Shown: positions 1 to 5,083 of the stretch, one piece after another
Numbering within the stretch: the first letter of the stretch is position 1
How the letters are laid out: every line of letters starts with the position of its first letter
NCBI GenBank assembly: GCA_045536915.1
Contig: JAZSOL010000169.1
Location: forward strand, 1-5,083
Direction: 5' to 3'
DNA length: 5,083 nt
From: RGIG1828 sp045536915
GTDB taxonomy: Bacteria; Bacillota; Clostridia; UMGS1810
The notes under the pieces: generated by a model
Told to the model about the DNA's origin: nothing
Databases searched by the model: none
What the model saw: only the letters and a program-made list of their open reading frames with translations
Translations under genes and position numbers: made by a program

Positions 1-367
1 CATTTATGTCCTTTCTGCTTATGCCGACACAATCAAGTGCACAGAAAATCACACCGCCGTCGCCTGTGTTGTCGTCAAGATAAACTGCTCTTGCATACAG
101 GTCATCAAGTATCCCTTTTACGGGGTTATTGGAATCGTAGCCTGCAATATAATATGTTTTTTCGTTGTAATCATCGGGAGTATATGATGCTTTACCGAAG
201 CCGACAGTCCATTTTTCACCGGGAACGGAGCGGAATTTTTTGTCTCCTGTGAGCATAAACTCGTCCGAGCTTTCCCGAGTTGTGAAGCACCTTTTCGGCA
301 TGGTTGAAATGATAAGATTTATCAGAGAGTTTACTGATTTCTTTGTTAAACTGTCCTTAAATTTCAT
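1..367 (-). CDS. Neutral/alkaline ceramidase-like N-terminal domain protein (partial, 3' end outside window)
   Basis: This reading frame starts at the ATG at 367-365 and stays open to the left edge, giving 122 residues before it is cut. An AGGAGC ribosome binding site at 375-380 lies 7 bases upstream. Residues 54-115 carry the pattern of the N-terminal domain of neutral/alkaline non-lysosomal ceramidases: a GFGKASYTP strand, then IAGYDSNNPVKGILDDLYARAVYLDD, written here in parts as IAGYD (74-78), GILDDLYARA (85-94) and VYLDD (95-99), then VIFCALDCVG (106-115). In that family this part precedes zinc-binding histidines and the catalytic region, which would lie outside the window. No convincing signal peptide is visible; the first 23 residues are lysine-containing and only mildly hydrophobic. 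Many bacterial proteins with this domain have unknown substrates, so ceramide hydrolysis should not be assumed. The gene is divergent from the acetyltransferase gene and appears to have its own promoter. Confidence 0.65.
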   Translation of the reverse strand, partial: MKFKDSLTKKSVNSLINLIISTMPKRCFTTRESSDEFMLTGDKKFRSVPGEKWTVGFGKASYTPDDYNEKTYYIAGYDSNNPVKGILDDLYARAVYLDDNTGDGGVIFCALDCVGISRKDIN

Positions 368-396
368 AACAATTGCTCCTAAAACTGTATATCTTT

Positions 397-425
397 ACTA
401 TACACTTATTTCCAAAAAATTTCAA
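397..425 (-). promoter_or_regulatory. Sigma-A/sigma-70 type promoter for the ceramidase-like gene
   Basis: Read on the - strand, TTGAAA (425-420) is followed by a 17-base spacer and TATAGT (402-397). Both hexamers are one or two bases from consensus and the spacing is ideal. Transcription would begin near 390, giving a leader of roughly 23 bases that contains the AGGAGC ribosome binding site. No clear operator palindrome is seen around it. Confidence 0.65.
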
Positions 426-433
426 GTAATTTA

Positions 434-467
434 TTGCTTTTCTTTATCCTTTATGATAATCTATACC
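434..467 (+). promoter_or_regulatory. Candidate promoter region for the acetyltransferase-kdsB unit
   Basis: The AT-rich DNA before the acetyltransferase gene offers several weak options. TTTCTT (439-444) is followed 17 bases later by TATACC (462-467). TTGCTT (434-439) lies 15 bases before GATAAT (455-460), with TATGAT (452-457) overlapping. None is a strong match in both hexamers, so only the general region is supported. It lies back to back with the - strand promoter at 397-425. Confidence 0.3.
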
Positions 468-497
468 TGTAAACCGGATTGAGGGTGGTGAGTTTTT

Positions 498-1061
498 ATG
501 GCATTTATCAGAAAATATGAGGAAAAGGACCGTGCTGATATGCATTTCGTGTGCGATAACAGTGAAGGGCCCGAGGAAGTGCCGAATTATTTGACCGGAC
601 TGTTTTATCATAACACATTCTGCGATTATTACATTGAGCATGAACCTGAGAACTGCTTTGTGCTTGAAGATAAAGACAAAGTGGTAGGTTATATAATCTG
701 TGCAGAAAACTTTGACAGATTCAAAAAGATCTTCGACAGTGAATATCTTCCTCGCTCGGACAGTTACGGAGATGACAGATACGAATGGGCATCGACAGCA
801 TATAATGTTCCCGAAAGATTCAAGGAAGAATATCCTGCACATTTTCATATAAACATTCTTCCCGAGTATCAGAGACTGGGGCTGGGCGGTAAGCTCATTG
901 ACACTCTGTGTGACCATTTGGCAAAAAAAGGGGTCTGCGGAGTCTGTCTTACCTGCGGACCGAGAAACGAAAGAGCGATGGGATTCTACAGAAAATACAA
1001 TTTTACACTTTTGTCTATAGACTACGACGATGCTTGCTTCGGCAAAAAAATTAATGTTTAA
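498..1061 (+). CDS. GNAT family N-acetyltransferase
   Basis: A 187-residue protein with the GNAT fold, which transfers an acetyl group from acetyl-CoA to an amine. The acetyl-CoA pyrophosphate loop (motif A) is clear: FHINILPEYQRLGLGGKL at 116-133, with the Q-x-x-G-x-G signature at Q125, G128 and G130. Motif B is visible as NERAMGFYRKYNF at 157-169. Residues 44-67 (YYIEHEPENCFVLEDKD, then KVVGYII) form the preceding strands. This style, with YEPENCFV-like and HxxILPEYQ-like segments, recalls the acetyltransferase-like domain attached to some O-GlcNAcases and its stand-alone bacterial relatives, but the substrate cannot be read from the sequence. The start is well supported: an in-frame TGA at 489-491 blocks extension and GAGGGTGGTGAG (481-492) provides the ribosome binding site. 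The protein looks cytoplasmic. It is first in a unit with the 403-residue protein and kdsB, 25 bases before the former. Amino-sugar acetylation would fit the context but is a guess. Confidence 0.9.
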   Translation: MAFIRKYEEKDRADMHFVCDNSEGPEEVPNYLTGLFYHNTFCDYYIEHEPENCFVLEDKDKVVGYIICAENFDRFKKIFDSEYLPRSDSYGDDRYEWASTAYNVPERFKEEYPAHFHINILPEYQRLGLGGKLIDTLCDHLAKKGVCGVCLTCGPRNERAMGFYRKYNFTLLSIDYDDACFGKKINV

Positions 1062-1086
1062 GTATTTATGAACAGGAGAATATACT

Positions 1087-2298
1087 ATGGCATCACCTGC
1101 TTTGGTTGAACAGCTTTATCAGGCACTCCCTGATGAAACAAAGGAATTTTTAAACACAGCGATTGAAAAGGTTATAGAAGTAAAAAAACGCGGCGGTAAG
1201 GTTGCAGCTGTTATAGGAAGCGGTCCGAATCTTCACGAAGGTGTTACAACACTTATTGCTGCTCTTATTCACGCAGGTCTTATTGACGGCGTAACAACAA
1301 GTTCTGCAGTAATTTCCCACGAAATGGGCGGCACCCTTGACAGAGTAAAACGCTTCGATGCGGATATTCTCGGCGACAAATGTCCCGAAAACATCCGTTG
1401 CCGCGGCAATATTTACGAGCTTACACAGCTCAGCGAGGAGGAATGGGCACGTATCCGTTCAGAGCTTCCTCTTGACGAAGAGCTTGTTTCCGTCTGCGAA
1501 CAGGCAGAGGGTAAGGTTATCATAAAGGCAGCAGGCAATATGGCTTATCCTGTCGGTTATTTCAATGAAACGGTTTCAACAGAAATTATGGTTGCTGCAC
1601 AAACACTCGGAGAAAGCTTTGAGTATGTTGCAGGTCTCGGTGCTGACCCGAACACAATGATCGGTGCGGGTGCAATCAAGGGTGTTCCTGTCCTTGTCAG
1701 TGTTCCCCAGCTCATCGGCGGCGGTCAGGTCGGTCTTTGCATATCAGACAGTATTCCCGTAAGTCAACGTTGCAAGCGTATTGCCAAAATGCTTTCTGAG
1801 GCTGATGTCATTATTGAATCTGCTGTTGCTCTTACTCAAGAAATCCACGACGGTCCCTTTGAAACATACACAGGTCACGGTATATGGGCTTCAATGAATG
1901 GTCTTCCTACATACAGCCTCAAGGATAAGACTCTCATCCGTTTTGACCTTGATGAAAACCTTAAGCGTTCATGGGATCTCAACAAGCAGAGCGAGCTTAT
2001 ACAGAAAGCAATCAATGAAGGTCTTCCAAAGACAAAGCTCACAAAGATCCCGTTCCGTATGGAAATGTCAGCATTTACACGCCTTGAAAACAGCATTCCC
2101 GTTATCGGCGATATCGGTGAGCTTTGGCCGATTTTTGTTGACCGCATCTGTAAAGAGCTCGGTGTAACTCTTGAATTCACCTCTGCTCCGCAGAATACCG
2201 ATGAAGGCAAAGAGATGCGTGAGCGCATCTGCGATGAAATCAAGCCGTTTTCTCTCAACAAGATGAGAAACGCTATCCGTGAAAAATACAATTTTTAA
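1087..2298 (+). CDS. Uncharacterised 403-residue protein, possibly with a deoxyhypusine-synthase-like NAD-binding fold
   Basis: I do not recognise a named family with certainty. The start is secure: an in-frame TGA at 1069-1071 limits it and AGGAGA (1074-1079) lies 7 bases upstream. The protein is soluble, without signal peptide or membrane segments. Visible parts are a helical N-terminus (1-35); a strand-glycine loop KVAAVIGSGPNLHEG (38-52); an Ala/Ile-rich helix and SSAVISHEMGGTLDRV (72-87); a possible second loop VAGLGADPNTMIGAGAIKG (181-199); GVPVLVSVPQLIGGGQVG (199-216); an ADVIIESAVALTQEIHDG segment (239-256); an acidic strand LIRFDLDENL (283-292); and VIGDIGELWPIFVDRI (339-354). From memory, the order GxGP loop, 'AGLIDG...H' helix, 'VPVLV' strand, 'ADVII..A.' strand and 'GDIGELWPIFV' end resembles the NAD-binding domain of LOR/SDH-type proteins (COG1915/TIGR00300; the domain also found in arginine dihydrolase/ornithine cyclodeaminase fusions), which share a fold with deoxyhypusine synthase. 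This is inference, not an alignment. It lies 17 bases upstream of kdsB, suggesting co-transcription and a related job. Confidence 0.88.
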   Translation: MASPALVEQLYQALPDETKEFLNTAIEKVIEVKKRGGKVAAVIGSGPNLHEGVTTLIAALIHAGLIDGVTTSSAVISHEMGGTLDRVKRFDADILGDKCPENIRCRGNIYELTQLSEEEWARIRSELPLDEELVSVCEQAEGKVIIKAAGNMAYPVGYFNETVSTEIMVAAQTLGESFEYVAGLGADPNTMIGAGAIKGVPVLVSVPQLIGGGQVGLCISDSIPVSQRCKRIAKMLSEADVIIESAVALTQEIHDGPFETYTGHGIWASMNGLPTYSLKDKTLIRFDLDENLKRSWDLNKQSELIQKAINEGLPKTKLTKIPFRMEMSAFTRLENSIPVIGDIGELWPIFVDRICKELGVTLEFTSAPQNTDEGKEMRERICDEIKPFSLNKMRNAIREKYNF

Positions 2299-2315
2299 TT
2301 AAAGGAGATTTTGAT

Positions 2316-3065
2316 ATGAGCGCTAAAGTTTTAGGTGTTATACCTGCCCGCTACGGTTCTTCCCGTCTTCCGGGCAAGCCTCTTAAGGATATATGCGGAA
2401 AGCCTATGATCCAGCATGTTTATGAAAATGCAAGCAAGTCAAAGGTACTCAGTAAGGTTGTTGTTGCAACTGATGATCAGCGTGTTTATGATGCTGTTAT
2501 CGCTTTCGGTGGCGAAGCTGTTATGACAAGTGTCAACCATCCCACAGGATCGGACAGAGTTGCAGAGGCTGCAAGCAATTACGACTGTGATTATGTTATC
2601 AATATTCAGGGGGATGAGCCTCTCGTTCCTCCCGAAATAATTGATGATATCGGTTCTGCACTGATTAACAGTCCGGACTGCGTTATGGCAACAGGTAGCC
2701 TGGAAATTACGGGGGATGAAAACTATATTCTCAACAACACCGTAGTCAAGGTTGTCAGCGATGTAAACGGATATGCAATTTATTTCTCACGTTCACCTAT
2801 TCCGTATCCCCGTCACGAGGAAGAAGCAAGATATTTTGAGCATATCGGCATTTATGCATATACACACGATTTTCTTAATACATATACCAAACTTGCTCCC
2901 ACTCCTCTTTCAGAGGCAGAGTCCCTCGAACAGCTTAAGGTTCTTGAACACGGATATAAAATCAAAATCGTTCCCGCACCGGCTCATTACAAAGCTGTCA
3001 GCGTAGACACAGAGGAGGACCTACAGGAGGTTATCCGTATTTATAAAGAGCTTCACGGCTGTTGA
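2316..3065 (+). CDS. kdsB: 3-deoxy-manno-octulosonate cytidylyltransferase (CMP-Kdo synthetase)
   Basis: A 249-residue cytoplasmic enzyme, normal length for KdsB, which joins CTP and Kdo (or a close 3-deoxy-2-keto sugar acid) to form the CMP sugar and pyrophosphate. The nucleotide-binding loop IPARYGSSRLPGKPL (9-23) is the KdsB form and differs from that of the sialic-acid enzyme NeuA. Other family marks are VVATDD (49-54), HPTGSDRVAEA (75-85), NIQGDEPL (96-103, with the metal-binding Asp100), YAIYFSRSPIP (153-163), HIGIYAY (176-182), LEQLKVLEHG (204-213) and VDTEEDL (230-236, where Asp231 matches the second metal ligand and the usual sequence is DTPEDL). The ribosome binding site AAAGGAG (2301-2307) is 8 bases before the ATG. 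The gene ends with tandem in-frame stops, TGA then TAA, directly before a terminator. No other Kdo gene (kdsA, kdsC, kdsD, waaA) lies in the window, so Kdo itself as substrate is inferred from the family; related activated acids are possible. Confidence 0.93.
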   Translation: MSAKVLGVIPARYGSSRLPGKPLKDICGKPMIQHVYENASKSKVLSKVVVATDDQRVYDAVIAFGGEAVMTSVNHPTGSDRVAEAASNYDCDYVINIQGDEPLVPPEIIDDIGSALINSPDCVMATGSLEITGDENYILNNTVVKVVSDVNGYAIYFSRSPIPYPRHEEEARYFEHIGIYAYTHDFLNTYTKLAPTPLSEAESLEQLKVLEHGYKIKIVPAPAHYKAVSVDTEEDLQEVIRIYKELHGC

Positions 3066-3074
3066 TAACAAGTT

Positions 3075-3110
3075 AAAGCCCAAAATAAGGATACTTCGTT
3101 TTTGGGCTTT
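3075..3110 (+). terminator. Intrinsic (rho-independent) terminator after kdsB
   Basis: AAAGCCCAAAA (3075-3085) pairs perfectly over 11 bases with TTTTGGGCTTT (3100-3110). The 14-base loop could itself form a small AAG/CTT hairpin. The T-rich right arm continues into TTTATACTATTTATT. Because the A and T runs are mirrored, the hairpin could stop transcription from either side. It starts 10 bases after the kdsB stop and separates the kdsB unit from the sialidase-like unit. Confidence 0.85.
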
Positions 3111-3115
3111 ATACT
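3110..3115 (+). promoter_or_regulatory. Possible -10 element for the sialidase-like unit
   Basis: TATACT lies directly at the end of the terminator stem, 32 bases before the chosen start of the next gene, and is one base from the TATAAT consensus. No good -35 hexamer is found 16-18 bases upstream, and no TG extension precedes it. The gap between terminator and gene is too short to hold a full promoter elsewhere, so this unit either uses a promoter overlapping the terminator or depends on read-through. Confidence 0.25.
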
Positions 3116-3132
3116 ATTTATTACTTTCTGAC

Positions 3133-3138
3133 GAGGAG
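3133..3138 (+). promoter_or_regulatory. Ribosome binding site that decides the sialidase-like start
   Basis: GAGGAG touches the ATG at 3139 directly, leaving no spacing for initiation there. It is 9 bases from the ATG at 3148, a normal distance. The downstream ATG is therefore the likely start. Confidence 0.75.
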
Positions 3139-3147
3139 ATGATTCAA

Positions 3148-4167
3148 ATGATTAAGGCAGAACTTTTATATCAGGAATACCTTGCAACCGAAGGTATCAA
3201 CGAAGAAACTGGAGAATGTCATGCAGCCACAGTTGCTATCTGCGACGGTAAACCCACAGCCGCCTGGTTCGGCGGTATCAAAGAAAAGAATCCGAATGTG
3301 CGTATATGGTTTGCTGAGCGTAACGGAGAATGGAGCACGCCGGTACCCGTAACTCCGGATGATGGCGAGGCGGACTGGAACCCGACTCTTTTTGCTGAGA
3401 ACGGTGTTCTTACGCTGATTTACAAAAGCGGTATTGATGAAGGTCATTGGTACTCAATGAAAACGGTATCTTTTGACGGTGGCAAAACATGGACAGAACC
3501 GAAGGAACTTGTCCCGGGTGACATCGGCGGAAGAGGACCCGTTAAAAATCAGATGATAAGGCTTTCAAACGGTACACTTCTTGCTCCCGGCTCAACTGAG
3601 GATTTGTGCGACCGTTGGGAATCCTGGACAGACTGCAGCGAAGATAACGGAGAAACATGGAAACTGTCTGCTCCAGTTGCATTTGAACTTCCCGACGGCA
3701 CGATATGCAACCGTAAGGAAGAGCTTCCCAAGGACGGTGAGGGCCTGATTCAGCCTGCGATATGGGAAGACCAGTCACACGACGGTAGAGTTTATATGCT
3801 TGCGCGTACAAACCTTAATTGGATTTATCGCAGCGAGTCAACAGACTTCGGACGCACCTGGTCTGTAGCGCGCCCCACTGATATGCCCAATAATAACAGC
3901 GGTATCGGTGCGGCAATGACCGATTGCGGTGTTTTGGGATTGATTTGCAATCCCGTAAGTGAAAACTGGGGTGACCGCACACCTCTGTGCCTTTTCCTTT
4001 CCGAGGATAACGGTGCTACATACCCCGTCCGCATTGACCTTGAGACTCAACCCGGTGTTGAATTTTCATATCCCTCAATTGTTGCGGAGAATAATCTTCT
4101 CCATATGGTTTATACCTGCGGACGCAAGAAAATCGGCTATGCGGTTGTTCGTGTAGAAAAGAACTAA
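3148..4167 (+). CDS. Sialidase-fold (BNR/Asp-box) family protein, probably intracellular
   Basis: A 339-residue six-bladed beta-propeller protein of the BNR_2 type (Pfam PF13088), often labelled exo-alpha-sialidase. Four Asp boxes (S-x-D-x-G-x-T-W/Y) are evident: SFDGGKTW (108-115), SEDNGETW (164-171), STDFGRTW (231-238) and SEDNGATY (285-292). Family hallmarks also seen are ECHAATVAICDG (23-34), AAWFGG (38-43), RIWFAERNGEWSTP (52-65), IQPAIW (201-206), NNNSGIGAAM (248-257) and EFSYPSIV (305-312) with HMVYTCGRKKIGYAVV (319-334). The N-terminal F-R-I-P motif of classical GH33 sialidases is absent, so sialic acid release is uncertain; another glycoside hydrolase, lyase or sugar-binding role is possible. 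There is no signal peptide, so it probably acts on imported or cytoplasmic sugars. An ATG nine bases upstream (3139) is in frame but abuts the ribosome binding site, so 3148 is preferred. The membrane protein gene follows after 21 bases, suggesting joint expression. Confidence 0.88.
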   Translation: MIKAELLYQEYLATEGINEETGECHAATVAICDGKPTAAWFGGIKEKNPNVRIWFAERNGEWSTPVPVTPDDGEADWNPTLFAENGVLTLIYKSGIDEGHWYSMKTVSFDGGKTWTEPKELVPGDIGGRGPVKNQMIRLSNGTLLAPGSTEDLCDRWESWTDCSEDNGETWKLSAPVAFELPDGTICNRKEELPKDGEGLIQPAIWEDQSHDGRVYMLARTNLNWIYRSESTDFGRTWSVARPTDMPNNNSGIGAAMTDCGVLGLICNPVSENWGDRTPLCLFLSEDNGATYPVRIDLETQPGVEFSYPSIVAENNLLHMVYTCGRKKIGYAVVRVEKN

Positions 4168-4188
4168 AACAAAGAAAGGGTATTGCAT

Positions 4189-5083
4189 ATGGAAACTCAA
4201 AATATATTTGCTTTTCTGGCAATCAGTATGATTACTATGTGCTTCGGATGGGGTATGCGCGGCTCTGCAATCGGTGGCGAAAAAGGTGCTATGTTGCCCG
4301 GAGCCTTTATGGGTATTCTTTGTGTATGGTATACCGGTTCGGAGCTTTTAATGAACAATGTTTTCCTGTTCGCGGCAGCCTGTGCTCTCGGCTATTTTTA
4401 CGGCGGTATGGAGCCCTACGGTTCGACAATGGGTCTCGTGCTTGACCACGACAGCCCAAGATACAATCCTTCCCTCGGCTATCTCGCTCTTGCTTTCAAG
4501 GGTTCAATCTGGAGCGGACTCGGCGCAGGTTTTCTCGGTGTAAGCTTTTCTGCAATGAGCGGTGTTGTATATAAATGGTATGATTTCGTTATCTTCTTTG
4601 CACTCGTTCCTTTGGTACAGGAAATAGGATACCGAATTTTCAACACACCCTACGACCCTGAACACGGCAGAATGCCTAAAGTCTGTTTCTCTAAAGACAG
4701 CCGAGAGGAATGGGGAAGAAACCTTGTTATAGTAGCCGGCCTGCTTCTTATGATGGCAATCCGCCGTGATATTTTCGGTATCATTATGTGGATTGGCGGC
4801 GCACTTGCAGGCTCTGTCGGTTGGGTTGTCGCCATCACCTTCTATGACAAGCAGATTCATCCTCTCAAGAACGGCAAACGCCTTTTCGGTAAATTGGATA
4901 CACTTAATGTTATTGATGGTTGGAAAATAATGGAATTTACACAGGGTTGCTTCAACGGTCTTGGTATCGCAGGAGCTTTTGTTCTCGGTTGGCCTCTTGC
5001 TGCCAAGAATCTTGAGCAGGCTGAAGCGGCAGGAAAGCTTTGGTATATGCTTCCCGAAAAGGTTGATACTATTCTTTCATGGG
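4189..5083 (+). CDS. Uncharacterised multi-spanning membrane protein (partial, 3' end outside window)
   Basis: An open frame from the ATG at 4189 to the right edge gives 298 residues without a stop. AAAGGG (4175-4180) lies 8 bases upstream as the ribosome binding site. It is an integral inner-membrane protein. Hydrophobic stretches lie around residues 5-20, 34-50, 56-72, 97-122, 131-146, 178-191, 195-218 and 255-272, so about eight spans are already visible. The N-terminus has a striking motif, CFGWGMRGSAIGGEKGAML (18-36), followed by PGAFMGI, and a second glycine-rich part GYFYGGMEPYGSTMG (68-82) followed by LDHDSPRYNP (85-94). Conserved charged residues inside glycine-rich hydrophobic segments suggest a transporter or a membrane enzyme, but I recognise no characterised family. 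I have an impression of similar proteins near sugar-degradation genes in other bacteria, but cannot verify it. It follows the sialidase-fold gene by 21 bases and may move the substrate or product of that protein. Confidence 0.85.
   Translation, partial: METQNIFAFLAISMITMCFGWGMRGSAIGGEKGAMLPGAFMGILCVWYTGSELLMNNVFLFAAACALGYFYGGMEPYGSTMGLVLDHDSPRYNPSLGYLALAFKGSIWSGLGAGFLGVSFSAMSGVVYKWYDFVIFFALVPLVQEIGYRIFNTPYDPEHGRMPKVCFSKDSREEWGRNLVIVAGLLLMMAIRRDIFGIIMWIGGALAGSVGWVVAITFYDKQIHPLKNGKRLFGKLDTLNVIDGWKIMEFTQGCFNGLGIAGAFVLGWPLAAKNLEQAEAAGKLWYMLPEKVDTILSW

Noticed and set aside
37..482. Two + strand open frames (71 and 80 residues) across the left end
   Set aside because: The first is antisense to the ceramidase-like gene and is rich in Arg, His and Cys without domain features. 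The second runs through AT-rich promoter DNA and is low in complexity.
444..917. Open frame of 157 residues on the - strand
   Set aside because: It lies opposite the acetyltransferase gene, which has clear GNAT motifs and a ribosome binding site. The - strand product has no recognisable domain and looks like a shadow frame.
1875..2291. Open frame of 138 residues on the - strand
   Set aside because: It is antisense to the C-terminal part of the 403-residue protein. The Ser/Arg-rich composition is typical of a shadow frame, with no recognisable domain.
2316..3065. Sialic acid cytidylyltransferase (NeuA) as the function of the KdsB-like gene
   Set aside because: The nucleotide-binding loop is RYGSSRLPGKPL and the later motifs (HIGIYAY, LEQLKVLEHG, VDTEEDL) follow the KdsB pattern and not the RxxSKxxPxKN loop of NeuA, despite the sialidase-fold neighbour.
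3086..3099. Riboswitch or structured leader between kdsB and the sialidase-fold gene
   Set aside because: The only structure is a short terminator hairpin. There is no room for an aptamer, and no known riboswitch motif is visible.
4504..4860. Open frame of 118 residues on the - strand
   Set aside because: It is antisense to the membrane protein gene, whose frame is continuous, hydrophobic in regular segments and preceded by a ribosome binding site.

Overview
The window is a compact stretch of bacterial chromosome with six protein genes, five on the + strand and one truncated gene on the - strand. Tight spacing, strong purine-rich ribosome binding sites (AGGAG/GGAG types), AT-rich intergenic DNA and a consensus-like TTGAAA-17-TATAGT promoter suggest a Firmicutes-type genome, perhaps a gut clostridium of the Oscillospirales kind. 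This is inferred from style only; there is no rRNA or marker gene to settle it. No mobile element, CRISPR array, tRNA or rRNA was seen.

Layout. (1) Positions 1-367, - strand: the N-terminal 122 residues of a protein resembling the N-terminal domain of neutral/alkaline ceramidases, cut by the window edge. (2) Positions 368-497: an AT-rich divergent intergenic region with a good promoter for the - strand gene and a weaker one for the + strand genes. (3) Positions 498-3065: a three-gene unit with gaps of 25 and 17 bases. It holds a GNAT acetyltransferase, an uncharacterised 403-residue protein, and a KdsB-type CMP-3-deoxy-octulosonate synthetase, and it ends in a clear hairpin terminator at 3075-3110. 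(4) Positions 3148 to the right edge: a second unit with a sialidase-fold (BNR/Asp-box) protein followed 21 bases later by a multi-spanning membrane protein that runs off the window.

How the genes may work together. KdsB activates 3-deoxy-manno-octulosonate (Kdo) or a similar 3-deoxy-2-keto sugar acid as the CMP sugar. The sialidase-fold protein and membrane protein look like a carbohydrate-handling pair. The window therefore reads as acidic-sugar or surface-glycan metabolism, but only the KdsB assignment is secure at the level of reaction. The 403-residue protein is the most interesting unknown. Its layout recalls the NAD-binding, deoxyhypusine-synthase-like fold of the LOR/SDH (COG1915, TIGR00300) family, and it lies immediately upstream of kdsB. 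The membrane protein is a second unknown, with a conspicuous glycine-rich N-terminal motif.
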